Positions 1 through 9,600 of a DNA stretch of 22,367 nucleotides are shown one piece after another (the stretch's first letter is position 1; each line of letters starts with the position of its first letter). The translations under genes were made by a program, and so were the position numbers. The DNA is from a virus. The notes under the pieces are model-generated. The model made no database searches and was not told where the DNA came from. It saw nothing but the letters and a program-made list of their open reading frames with translations. The stretch covers positions 1 through 22,367 of IMG/VR virus record IMGVR_UViG_3300027782_000394; one strand, written 5' to 3'.

Positions 1-2
1 CT

Positions 3-2030
3 ACAAGCACAGGCGGTACAAGTTATTATACTACATCAACTGGAGTATTTACTGGCACCAGTGTTGTACACATATTCACAGCAAGTGGAATATTTACGGT
101 TACTCAGGCTATTACAGTATCTTATCTAGTAGTAGCCGGTGGTGGTGCAGGTGGTAGTAATAATCAACCAGACGGTAGAGCAGGTGGTGGTGGTGCAGGT
201 GGTATGACAACCGGAACTTCTGTACTTTCTATAGGCACTTATACAATTACTATAGGCAGCGGCGGCGCTCAATCCAGCGGAACTAGCCCTGGATCAGATG
301 GTGGATTCAGTTCAATTACTTCAGGAACTGCTGTAATCAGTACAGCAACAGGTGGCGGTGGTGGTGGCGGATGGTCTGCTACTGGTCGGCCTGGCGGAAG
401 TGGTGGTGGTGGTGGAGCCGCTCCTACTGGAGGAACGTATCCTGGTGGTACAGGTGTTCCTGGACAAGGTAATAATGGTGGTGCTGGTACTACAGATAGC
501 GCAACATTCCGTGCCAGCGGTGGTGGAGGTGGCGCTGGTGCTGTTGGCGGAACTGCTGGCGGTGCGCCAACAGCAACCACAGCAGGCGGGGTTGGACGTC
601 AATATTCAATTTCAGGGACTGCAACATATTATTCTGGCGGTGGTGGCGGAAATGGCGGTCCTGGTGGATTAGGTGGTGGTGGACCTGCTCCCGGAACAGC
701 TGGAACGCCAGGAACAGGCGGTGGTGGTGGTGGTGGAGTTGTGTTAATGGTTGGCGGGGCGGGCGGTCCTGGTATTATAGTTTTAAGCTATGTTTATACA
801 GCATCAACTATAGTTACTACTATAAATTCAAGTTCAGCCATAGCATATGCTTATGGAGGTGTTGTCGGTACTACAGGAGGTGGATCAAGCGGTGGTGGAT
901 ATACAGGTCAAGGATATTCAGTTCCACCAGGCAGTGTTGTTACTACAGGAACAGGTGGTACGTATTTAACTACTTCAACTGGATTATTTCCTGGTACTAG
1001 TGCAGTACACAGATTTACAGGTCCTGGTAGTTTTGTTGCAGGATCAACTGTTTCAGCGGCTTATTTGGTAGTAGGTGGAGGCGGCGGAGGCGGAGCATTA
1101 GGCGGTGGTGGTGGTGCTGGCGGTATGCTTACTGGAACTACAACTTTATCTGCCGGTGTTACATATACTGTAACTGTAGGTACTGGTGGAGGAGGCGGTC
1201 CAAATGCCGCTCCAGGTTCAGACGGTAATCCAAGTAGTGTAATAGGAACCGGAGTTAGTATTACTGCTACAGGTGGTGGTGGTGGAGCTAGTTATGAAGG
1301 GGCTGTTGGTCGCCCAGGGGGATCTGGTGGCGGAGCTGGGGCTGGCATGACTGCCGGTTCTGGAACCCCCGGACAAGGTAATCCTGGTGGTGCATCTCAA
1401 TCTTCACCTTTTTCACCAGGCGGTGGTGGTGGTGCTGGTGGTGCTGGAACTGCTGGTGTTACTGGACAATCAGGACCCGGTGGTATTGGATTAGCCAGTA
1501 GTATTACAGGGGCATCGGTAACATATGCAGGTGGTGGTGGTGCCGGTGCGGCAAATGCCGGAATACCACCGTTATCTGCAGGAACTGGTGGTCCTGGTGG
1601 AGGTGGTCCTGGTGGTGTACCAACAGGTACTCCCGGCACAACTAATACAGGTGGTGGTGGCGGTGGTGGTGGTTATAATCCTTGGGGAACAGGTGGTTCA
1701 GGCGGTCCTGGTGTAATTGTTATTAGTTATGCATTAATTTGCTCATCAGTACAAACAACAGGAGCTGGAGCCTACTCATCAACCGGAACAGGAATATTCA
1801 GTCAAGTTACAGGTGCGCAGGTAACCTACGGTGCAGGTGGTGCTGCCACAGGTGGATCACCAGGCGGTACTAATACAGGTAATGGTGGGTCAGCTCCAAA
1901 CGGAACAGGTGCTCCGGGTGTAGCTTATCTAAGATATTTAGGTGGACAACGAGGTAGTGGAGGAACAGTTTCAACCGTGGGCACGTACACTCTGCATACA
2001 TTTATTTCAACAGGAACATATATAGCATGA
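3..2030 (+). CDS. Glycine-rich tail-fibre/adhesin protein, 5' partial
   Basis: The frame is open from the first complete codon at position 3, so the gene begins upstream; the ATG at 204 lies inside a glycine-rich module and is not a credible start. The visible 675 residues hold two full glycine-rich modules. Each opens with a motif like GTSxVHxFTASGxFT, then a beta-strand such as SYLVVAGGG, then long runs of GG/GGA/GGP, and closes with GGPGIIVLSY or GGPGVIVISY. A short third glycine-rich stretch follows. This architecture is known from phage tail-fibre tips; some adhesins, such as gp38 of Salmonella phage S16, pack glycine-rich loops as polyglycine-II helices, and a similar fold here is inference. 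The C-terminus ends with a motif (TYTLHTFISTGTY) that normally opens a module, so the protein stops mid-module. Its stop overlaps the next start in ATGA. Confidence 0.85.
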   Translation, partial: TSTGGTSYYTTSTGVFTGTSVVHIFTASGIFTVTQAITVSYLVVAGGGAGGSNNQPDGRAGGGGAGGMTTGTSVLSIGTYTITIGSGGAQSSGTSPGSDGGFSSITSGTAVISTATGGGGGGGWSATGRPGGSGGGGGAAPTGGTYPGGTGVPGQGNNGGAGTTDSATFRASGGGGGAGAVGGTAGGAPTATTAGGVGRQYSISGTATYYSGGGGGNGGPGGLGGGGPAPGTAGTPGTGGGGGGGVVLMVGGAGGPGIIVLSYVYTASTIVTTINSSSAIAYAYGGVVGTTGGGSSGGGYTGQGYSVPPGSVVTTGTGGTYLTTSTGLFPGTSAVHRFTGPGSFVAGSTVSAAYLVVGGGGGGGALGGGGGAGGMLTGTTTLSAGVTYTVTVGTGGGGGPNAAPGSDGNPSSVIGTGVSITATGGGGGASYEGAVGRPGGSGGGAGAGMTAGSGTPGQGNPGGASQSSPFSPGGGGGAGGAGTAGVTGQSGPGGIGLASSITGASVTYAGGGGAGAANAGIPPLSAGTGGPGGGGPGGVPTGTPGTTNTGGGGGGGGYNPWGTGGSGGPGVIVISYALICSSVQTTGAGAYSSTGTGIFSQVTGAQVTYGAGGAATGGSPGGTNTGNGGSAPNGTGAPGVAYLRYLGGQRGSGGTVSTVGTYTLHTFISTGTYIA

Positions 2031-3253
2031 GTGTAACATTTCCAGCAACTACCACTGTAGGAACTTTTACCGGAACTCAAGCCACGGGTGGTACATCGTT
2101 ATATACAACTTCGACTGGTTTATATACTGGAACAAGTGCCGTGCATGTGTTTACAGCAAGTGGATTTTTTACGTCTACACAAACCTTACCAGTTACAATT
2201 CTTATTGTTGCGGGTGGTGGTACTGGTGGGCAGGGAGTTCCGGGTACAACAGAAGGAGCTGGAGGAGGTGCTGGAGGAATGGTTGTAGCCACAACCAGTA
2301 CTGTAGCCGGCCAAACATATACCGTCACAGTAGGTGCCGGTGGAGGTCTTTATTCAGCTGCCAACGGTAGTCCCAGTGTTTTTTCCGGAACAGGTATTAC
2401 TTTAACAGCCCTAGGCGGTGGCGCTGGTGCTAATGCTCCGGGAAATGCTAATCTAAATCCAAACGGTAGTGATGCTCGAAAAGCTGGAGCCAATGGTGGA
2501 TCAGGTGGAGGTGGTGGAACATGGACAGGGTCAAATGGCGGCATTGGCACTCAACCTGGACAAAATCCTGGCAGTCCTTGGGTAACACAATATGGTAATC
2601 CAGGTTATGGTAACCCGGGTGTAAACGGTGCCGCGGGTGGTGGAGGTGGTGCTGGAGGATCTGGTGGGCCAGACGTAGGTAACGTAGGTGGTCCCGGTGG
2701 TGTTGGTATAGCATCAACTATTACAGGTGTAGTCACTTATTACGCAGGTGGTGGCGGTGGTTCTTCCGGGGGTTCTCCAGGAAGCGGAGTTGGTGGTGCC
2801 GGTAGTGGATATCCTGGAGCTCCAAGTTTAGGCGGTAGTGCGCTGTCTTACACCGGAGGTGGTGGAGGTGGTGCTAGCAATGGAGGCAACGGCGGTGGCG
2901 GTGCTGGTGGTCCAGGAATAGTGGTTATTTCTTATAATGCTGTATACACAGCTACAACTACACTAGCCAACGGTTATACTTTTACCACGGGATCATATGT
3001 TTGGGTGTATAATACATCTACAAGCCGCTGGTGGAGTACACAAGAACCTACACAAACGTATACCTTAACACCAAACCTAATACAAGATCAAGGTACTACA
3101 TCAACAGGTTATATTGATTTTCCTTACGGTACTACACTTCAACGACCTACTACGCCTACTCTAGGTTATATGCGATTCAATACTGATTTAGGTTATATGG
3201 AATACTATAATACTGCCAGTATCTGGGTACAAATCCCCAATCAAAACACTTAA
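2027..3253 (+). CDS. Glycine-rich tail-fibre/adhesin protein
   Basis: This 408-residue protein starts inside the stop of the preceding gene (ATGA at 2027-2030), which implies translational coupling. It carries the linker also seen twice in the upstream protein (LYTTSTGLYTGTSAVHVFTA), one glycine-rich module at about residues 60-305 that closes with GGPGIVVISY, and a different C-terminal part. The C-terminus holds tail-fibre motifs: VWVYNTSTSRWWST, then QRPTTPTLGYMRFNTD and YYNTASIWVQIP. The 'RP..P..G.iRfNtd.g..E.yn...W..i' pattern is common near the ends of phage fibre and virion proteins. It is most likely a virion surface component that acts with the upstream glycine-rich protein. The receptor is unknown, and the exact place in the fibre cannot be read from sequence. 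Confidence 0.85.
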   Translation: MSVTFPATTTVGTFTGTQATGGTSLYTTSTGLYTGTSAVHVFTASGFFTSTQTLPVTILIVAGGGTGGQGVPGTTEGAGGGAGGMVVATTSTVAGQTYTVTVGAGGGLYSAANGSPSVFSGTGITLTALGGGAGANAPGNANLNPNGSDARKAGANGGSGGGGGTWTGSNGGIGTQPGQNPGSPWVTQYGNPGYGNPGVNGAAGGGGGAGGSGGPDVGNVGGPGGVGIASTITGVVTYYAGGGGGSSGGSPGSGVGGAGSGYPGAPSLGGSALSYTGGGGGGASNGGNGGGGAGGPGIVVISYNAVYTATTTLANGYTFTTGSYVWVYNTSTSRWWSTQEPTQTYTLTPNLIQDQGTTSTGYIDFPYGTTLQRPTTPTLGYMRFNTDLGYMEYYNTASIWVQIPNQNT

Positions 3254-3284
3254 TTTATAGCAGTTATCCTAAACAGCGGATTTG

Positions 3285-3293
3285 CATAAATAA
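3285..3293 (+). promoter_or_regulatory. T4-like late promoter motif (CATAAATAA)
   Basis: CATAAATAA lies in the short intergenic gap upstream of the LamG fibre gene. The T4 late promoter is a single -10-like box, TATAAATA, and related marine phages use close variants. The same CATAAATA core recurs at 10196 and, on the minus strand, at 21130-21122, each time just upstream of a gene. A start a few bases downstream would give a leader containing the ribosome-binding sites at 3295-3302 and 3332-3335. Confidence 0.6.
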
Positions 3294-3308
3294 TAGGAAA
3301 GGCCAATA

Positions 3309-3356
3309 ATGCATAATCAATTACCACATCTGGAGCTAAATTTTGAGTCTAGCTAG
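3309..3356 (+). CDS. Possible 15-residue leader peptide overlapping the next start
   Basis: An ATG at 3309 has a strong Shine-Dalgarno stretch (AGGAAAGG, 3295-3302) at good spacing and opens a 15-codon frame (MHNQLPHLELNFESS) that stops at 3354-3356, eleven bases past the TTG start of the large fibre gene. It may be a short upstream peptide coupled to the fibre gene, or the true N-terminus of that gene joined by a +1 shift near 3343-3345. It may also be chance. The frame of the fibre gene is closed by a TAA at 3337, so the two are not simply in-frame extensions. Confidence 0.3.
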   Translation: MHNQLPHLELNFESS

Positions 3357-6300
3357 TCAACTATCGTTTTTTTATTCCTCAACAGGAACAGTACTACTTT
3401 CTAGTACAGCAACATCTACTAGTACAACAACAGGTGCGTTGGTAGTTCCTGGTGGGGTTGGTATATCAAAAGATTTATATGTTGGCGGGACAATTTATGG
3501 AACTATTGACGAAACTAGTTTATCGGGTATATTAGCCAGCACATCCACTGATGCTATGAATGTGCTGATCAATAATAGCGTATCAGCAACAACCTATTAT
3601 ATAGCATTAACGGAACAAAAAGACGGAAATTATTCACCACTCGATGCCGATACAAATGTTTATTACGACACAGAAACTCAAACATTAACATCGACAAAAT
3701 TTAATACTCTTGGAGCAACTAATAGTACTAGCACAACTACAGGCGATATAGTTGTTGCAGGCGGAATTGGTGTTGGTAAAGATTTATATGTTGGTGGAAC
3801 AGTAACTGGTGGCGGTATACGCTCGACCACAACATCAACCCCACCCCCAAATCCTACAGTAGGTGACATTTGGTATAACACAGCTGATGACACATTCTAT
3901 AGATATACTTCAGATGGTGTAACTAATGCTTGGTTAGACTATGCAGGTCCTGCAGTAGGTAATGCTGTTAACGGTTCTAACGTGGCGGCCAGCTTAATAC
4001 CTACATCTAGTGGAGTTTACGATCTAGGTTCAAATACAAATAGATTCCGTACATTATATGTAACGTCTAGCACCATAGATATTGGCGGAGTTGCTCTCAG
4101 TGCCACCGGTGGATCATTGGCTGTAGGTGGGGTAGCATTGGCTACTACTGCATCAGTGGCAGCTTCTGTGGCTGTAGGCGGTGGACCAAAAATAACCAGT
4201 GTTCAACTAACCACAGGATCAAGCTACACAGTTACAACAGCCACAGCGATATCAACCAGTGGCGGATACATATTAATTAATGGAACAGGATTTGTAGCAA
4301 CACCACAAGTAACTATTGGTGCACAACTGGCTACCAGTATTGGTTTTGTCAGTGCAACACAGCTACAGGTACAGGTACCTGCACAGGCCGCTGGTACTTA
4401 TCCAGTATATGTTACTAACTCAGACGGTGGGGTGGCAATTAATGTTCCAGGATTAACTTATAATCAATCTCCTGTATGGGCCACAGGATCAACATTGACT
4501 CCCGGTGTTAATGGAAACGCAATCAGCATACAATTATCTGCAACAGATGACGGTTCAGTAACTTACTCTGTGTCTTCTGGTAGTAGTTTACCCAGTGGAT
4601 TATCTTTAAGTTCCGGTGGATTATTATCGGGTACAGTCACTGGGTTAAGTGTAGAGACTACTTATAATTTTAGTATTGATGCTATTGACAGTTATACACA
4701 AAAAGTTACACAATCGTTCTCTATAACTATTACCGTTGGTGATGCTTATTTCCCTTATGTTAGTTTATTATTAAATGGTAATGGAACTAACGGTGCACAG
4801 AACAATACATTTTTAGATGGTAGTACAAACAACTTTACTATTACCCGTAATGGTAATACAACACAAGGTACGTTTAGTCCTTATGGTGCAAATTGGAGTA
4901 ATTACTTTGGAACAGCACAGCACAAGTTATCTACAACTGGAATGACTGCATTTGGTTCTGACTTTACCTTGGAACTTTGGATATTCCCAACATCGTTTAA
5001 TGACTACAACACTATTTTTGATAGCAGGGGCGGTGATGGTGATGCAAATGGCGTAGTTCTTGGATTAAATTCTGCGGCTAAAGTATATATTTATACCAAT
5101 GGGGGATTTCTACTTACAACCACTACAGCTATATCTTTAAACACATGGACTCACATAGCTTTAGTGCGAAGCGGCTCTGGCTCTGGTAATGTAAAAGTTT
5201 ACATTAATGGGGTTGCTGACGCTACAACAGCAACATATACAACAAGTTTTACAAGCACAGCACCATCAATTGGTGACGATTGGAACACTCGTGGGTTCTT
5301 GCAATACTTTGGCTACTTGTCAAATCTTCGTGCAGTAACTTCTGCTTTATACACAAGCACATTTACACCAAGTACAACGCCATTGACTACAATAAGCGGA
5401 ACAGTATTGTTAACTTGTCAGTCCAACAGATTTAAAGATAACAGCAGTAGCAACCTTACCATTACAGTAACAGGCTCACCAACTATACAACGTTTCAGTC
5501 CATTCAGTCCTAGTGCAGTTTACTCTACTAGTACAATTGGTGGGTCAGGATACTTTGATGGTGCAGGTGATAGCCTACAAGCACCAAGTGGTGCAAGTAT
5601 TTCGGGAACCGGAGACTTTACGGCTGAATGCTGGATATACCCAACCACTATTCCAGGATCCTATAATATTATTGTATGTAGTGATACATCCGGTGGCCTG
5701 ACAATGTTTGGATTAAATTCAAACGGAACTATTTTTATGGGACGCTCTTTAATAGATGTGCAAGCCACAACAAGTAATAGTCTTATTTACAACACATGGA
5801 ATCATATTGCGATCTCTCGTAGTAGCGGAACGGTAAGACTTTTTATAAATGGAGTCCAAGGATACTCAGGAAGTATCACCACAAATTACAACGCAGGCAC
5901 AGTTCGGTTAGGAACCGACGGTGGTGGCTCATCATTGCCCTACACAGGCTATATTTCTAATTTTAGAATTATTTCAAATTCAGCAGTTTACACATCAAAC
6001 TTTACTCCACCAACAGCACCAGTTACTGCAATTAGTGGAACTTCACTATTATTAAATTACACCAACGCTGGTATTATTGATAACACAATGATAAACAATT
6101 TAGAAACAGTTGGCAATGCACAAATATCTACTGTACAAAGTAAATTTGGTGGAAGTAGTATGTACTTTGATGGTACTGGGGATTATTTGAAATCTGTCCC
6201 TTCTGCTGGTAATATATTAAGAGCCGGCAACTTTACTATTGAATTTTGGTTATACCCAAGCGATACCAACTCTGCATATAGAGCATTAGTTTCAAGCGAA

Positions 6301-6657
6301 AATTATGCTAATACAACCGGTGGATGGAGTTTATATCAATACGGCACATCAATTGAGTTTTGGATATCTCCGGGGGTGTCTGTTACAATCAACGCTACTT
6401 CAGCAATAACAGCAAGCACTTGGCAACATTTGGCTCTTTGCCGTGCTTCTGGAACATTGCGTTTGTTTATAAATGGAACAAGCGTAGCCTCTGTGTCAAA
6501 CAGCACAGAATTAACAGGTCAAGAAATTTGGATTGGGGATAATAATAGTGGAAGCTACTTCTACAATGGGTACATAGATGACCTCCGAATAACAAAAGGT
6601 TATGCACGTTATACCACAACCTTTACACCGCCCGCCTCGGCATTACTAGGACAGTAA
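3343..6657 (+). CDS. Large tail fibre with TIG-like, Ig-like and three LamG lectin-like domains
   Basis: This 1104-residue virion protein appears built for binding glycans or surface structures. Near the N-terminus are two copies of the fibre module 'STTTGALVVpGGVGIsKDLYVGGT' (about residues 20-50 and 125-155). A TIG/IPT-like domain follows at about 284-375 (YILINGTGF, then VSATQLQVQVP). Next is a putative Ig-like domain at about 376-465 (SSLPSGLSLSSGGLLSGTV). Three LamG/concanavalin-like domains occupy about 470-685, 690-895 and 900-1104. Each shows F-T-x-E-x-W near 541, 759 and 964, then 'TWxHIALxR', a 'vkvyINGv' strand, and an 'YxGYIsNLRi...YT..FTPp' end. The start is TTG at 3343 with GGAG seven bases upstream; no in-frame ATG exists upstream because of the TAA at 3337. 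The next gene follows after seven bases. Unlike the downstream fibre, it lacks the usual 'SFPxxPxNGQ' N-terminus. Confidence 0.88.
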   Translation: MSLASQLSFFYSSTGTVLLSSTATSTSTTTGALVVPGGVGISKDLYVGGTIYGTIDETSLSGILASTSTDAMNVLINNSVSATTYYIALTEQKDGNYSPLDADTNVYYDTETQTLTSTKFNTLGATNSTSTTTGDIVVAGGIGVGKDLYVGGTVTGGGIRSTTTSTPPPNPTVGDIWYNTADDTFYRYTSDGVTNAWLDYAGPAVGNAVNGSNVAASLIPTSSGVYDLGSNTNRFRTLYVTSSTIDIGGVALSATGGSLAVGGVALATTASVAASVAVGGGPKITSVQLTTGSSYTVTTATAISTSGGYILINGTGFVATPQVTIGAQLATSIGFVSATQLQVQVPAQAAGTYPVYVTNSDGGVAINVPGLTYNQSPVWATGSTLTPGVNGNAISIQLSATDDGSVTYSVSSGSSLPSGLSLSSGGLLSGTVTGLSVETTYNFSIDAIDSYTQKVTQSFSITITVGDAYFPYVSLLLNGNGTNGAQNNTFLDGSTNNFTITRNGNTTQGTFSPYGANWSNYFGTAQHKLSTTGMTAFGSDFTLELWIFPTSFNDYNTIFDSRGGDGDANGVVLGLNSAAKVYIYTNGGFLLTTTTAISLNTWTHIALVRSGSGSGNVKVYINGVADATTATYTTSFTSTAPSIGDDWNTRGFLQYFGYLSNLRAVTSALYTSTFTPSTTPLTTISGTVLLTCQSNRFKDNSSSNLTITVTGSPTIQRFSPFSPSAVYSTSTIGGSGYFDGAGDSLQAPSGASISGTGDFTAECWIYPTTIPGSYNIIVCSDTSGGLTMFGLNSNGTIFMGRSLIDVQATTSNSLIYNTWNHIAISRSSGTVRLFINGVQGYSGSITTNYNAGTVRLGTDGGGSSLPYTGYISNFRIISNSAVYTSNFTPPTAPVTAISGTSLLLNYTNAGIIDNTMINNLETVGNAQISTVQSKFGGSSMYFDGTGDYLKSVPSAGNILRAGNFTIEFWLYPSDTNSAYRALVSSENYANTTGGWSLYQYGTSIEFWISPGVSVTINATSAITASTWQHLALCRASGTLRLFINGTSVASVSNSTELTGQEIWIGDNNSGSYFYNGYIDDLRITKGYARYTTTFTPPASALLGQ

Positions 6658-6661
6658 ATAC
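6655..6661 (+). promoter_or_regulatory. Candidate late promoter motif (TAAATAC)
   Basis: AGTAAATACACT directly precedes the ATG at 6665. The 11-mer TAAATACACTA (6655-6665) is identical to the one upstream of the divergent gp14-like gene on the minus strand, where it sits in CATAAATACACTA. The motif overlaps the stop codon of the upstream gene, and the downstream gene has no well-placed Shine-Dalgarno sequence. It is weaker than the CATAAATA sites because the base before TAAATA is G. Confidence 0.35.
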
Positions 6662-6664
6662 ACT

Positions 6665-9600
6665 ATGAGCTTCCCAATTTCACCCACAAACGGACAAACG
6701 GCAGTACTTAATGGTATAACTTATACTTACAGTACTAGTACCACAGCTTGGAAAAGACTACAGAGTACTGTTACTGGTACTACAACGCTTTCTATAACTG
6801 GCACTACATCAGCAACATCAACTACAACTGGCGCATTACAAGTAGCTGGCGGTGTTGGAATACAAGGTTCTGTTTATATTGCCAATACATCATATATTAA
6901 TGGTGCACAGATTGTTACAACTGCTACAATAGGTAATATTGGAGGCGGTACTGGATACACTGGTTCAATTGGATATACAGGTAGTGCTGGTGGATTAGGT
7001 TATACAGGTAGTTTAGGCTATACAGGTAGTGCCGGTGATCTTGGTTATACAGGTAGTTTAGGATACACAGGTAGTGCTGGCGGTCTTGGTTATACTGGCA
7101 GTTTAGGTTATACTGGTAGTGCTGGCGGATTAGGGTATACAGGTAGTTTAGGTTATACTGGTAGTTTAGGATACACAGGTAGTCAAGGATACACAGGTAG
7201 TCAAGGATACACTGGTAGTTTAGGATACACAGGTAGTGCCGGATCATTTACCGGAACCACATCACTACAGATTATCACTTCAAATACATCGGCTTCTACT
7301 AGCACCACAACAGGTGCACTACAGATAGCCGGTGGTGCCGGAATTGGCGGTGCAGTTAATATTGGACAAACCAGTACTATACGTGGTTCTGAAATTATTA
7401 CTACGGCCACTATTGGATTATATTCATCTGTATCTGCAACAACATCAACTAGCAGTATCGTTACTATTTCAGATGTTGCCCCAACTAGTCCTGCAAATGG
7501 ACAACTTTGGTGGGACAGCAGTGTTGGAGATTTAAGTGTATTTTACATTGACAATAATGGCGGTCATTGGGTCGATGCCGTAGCACAGAATCAGTTTACC
7601 GGCGGAACTGTAATTAACGCCTTAGTTGTAGCTAATACAGCAAGTTCTTTCTCGACTGTAACTGGCGCACTGCAAGTAGCAGGTGGTGCAGGAATTGGCG
7701 GTAATTTATATGTTGGCGGTATCAGCTATGTTGGGGGATCTTTAGTAATAACAGCGGCAAATGTTTCAACATATGTTGCTAGTTCTATTGCTGCCGGAAT
7801 TGCTCTTCCAGGAACAACCTCAACATTTGTTATAACAAATAATACTAGTGCAACTTCGACTGCAACAGGTGCATTGACTGTAACAGGCGGTCTAGGAGTA
7901 GGCAAAGATGCATACATTGGCGGAAATTTAAATATTGGCGGTGAGATCGTTGCCAGTAAATTAACAATTGAATATACAACGGTTACAACCACGTTGATTA
8001 AAACAGATGATATTATCAGCACTAGTAATTCAACATCAGCTACATCAACTACAACAGGCGCTTTAATAATTACAGGTGGAGTTGGAGTTGGAGGAACGGT
8101 ATACGCAGGCAATGTATATTCAAATGGTTCATTAATTAGTGGTACCACTATATCAGATACGCCTCCCGTAAATCCAGGCAATGGACAAATGTGGTGGGAC
8201 AGTAGTGTTGGCGATCTAAGTATATACTATGTTGATGCTAATGGCGGACATTGGGTTGACGCTGTCGCACAAAATCAATTTACTGGCGGTACTATAATTA
8301 ACGCTTTAATTATATCTACGACAACAAATTCAGTATCAACTACAACTGGTGCATTACAAGTAGCCGGTGGTGCTGGTATTGGCGGGTCTGTTTACATTGG
8401 TAATACTTCATATATAGCTGGTGCACAGATTGTTACAACAGCTACTATGCAATCTCTTGGTGGCACTGGATACACTGGTAGTGCTGGCGGTTTAGGATAT
8501 ACCGGTAGTGCTGGCGGTGCTGGCGGCCTTGGGTACACTGGTAGTTTAGGATATACTGGTAGTGCCGGCGGCCTTGGGTACACTGGTAGTTTAGGATATA
8601 CTGGTAGTGCTGGCGGCCTTGGGTACACTGGTAGTCTTGGGTATACTGGTAGTGCTGGCGGCCTTGGGTACACTGGTAGTTTAGGATATACTGGTAGTGC
8701 TGGCGGCCTTGGGTACACTGGTAGTTTAGGATATACTGGTAGTATTGGGTACACTGGTAGTCTTGGATATACTGGTAGTTTAGGATATACTGGTAGTATT
8801 GGGTACACTGGTAGTCTTGGATATACTGGTAGTGCTGGTGGTGCTGGCGGCCTTGGGTACACTGGTAGTTTAGGATATACTGGTAGTTTGGGATATACTG
8901 GTAGTGCCGGTAGTGATGGTCCAGTTGCTGGATCAGCTAATCAGGTGGTATACAAAAACGCTAGTAATATTGCTTCAGGCAGTGCTAATTTAACGTTTGA
9001 TGGAGTTAGCTTATCTGTATATGGTATTCCTATTGGCCATGGTAGCTACGGATACGGTGCAGTAAATTCTAATAGTATTGCTATTGGCTCAGGAGCACTT
9101 CTTCAAAATTCTGGTGATTATAATACAGCCTTAGGAAATGGCGCAGGTTATATGGTTGGCTCAGGCGGATCTGGTACATATATTGGAGCAAATACCGCCG
9201 CCGGAGGAGGGTCTGGAATTACTGGCGCCAGAAACACAGCAATAGGATATGCGGCTGGGTTTGCCTTGACAAGTACCGCAAATAATAATACATATGTTGG
9301 CGCAGGGTCTGGTTCAGGTATGACTGGCTCTAAAAATAGTATCCTTGGTCAGTTTTATGGCAATAGTGGCGGTCTAGACATTACCTCATTAAGTAACTAT
9401 GTAGTTCTTTCCGACGGGGATGGAAATCCACTTGCTTATGTGGTTAATGGTGGGTCATGGTATCAAAAGAGTAATAGTTCATCTTGGGCCACCACGTCTG
9501 ACATTCGTTTAAAAAACAATATTAAACCATTAACAAGTGCATTAGACCTTATTGAAAAACTGAATCCGGTATCATTTAATTATATTGAAAACAATAAATC

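Noticed and set aside
204-206. ATG as the start of the first glycine-rich gene
   Set aside because: The frame is open upstream to position 3 and encodes the conserved module opening (VVHIFTASGIFT, YLVVAGGG), so the gene starts before the window.
269-580. Proline-rich open frame on the minus strand (also similar ones at 1397-1639 and 2350-2550)
   Set aside because: It is the reverse complement of GGT/GGC glycine codons, which reads as proline and valine; no ribosome-binding site, and the plus-strand gene is convincing.
1060-1130. GGT/GGC runs as G-quadruplex elements
   Set aside because: Runs contain mostly pairs of G, which form only weak quadruplexes, and are explained by glycine codons.
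7926-7945. Other TAAATA matches inside genes (for example near 7937, 13407, 13926, 14266)
   Set aside because: They lie within coding sequence far from any start and are expected by chance in AT-rich DNA.
8522-8746. Regular 45-bp repeats as a CRISPR array
   Set aside because: Units are contiguous with no unique spacers and encode in-frame Gly-X-Y triplets.
8392-8862. Minus-strand frame of repeated LPVYPRLPVYP
   Set aside because: It is the mirror of the collagen-like array on the plus strand.
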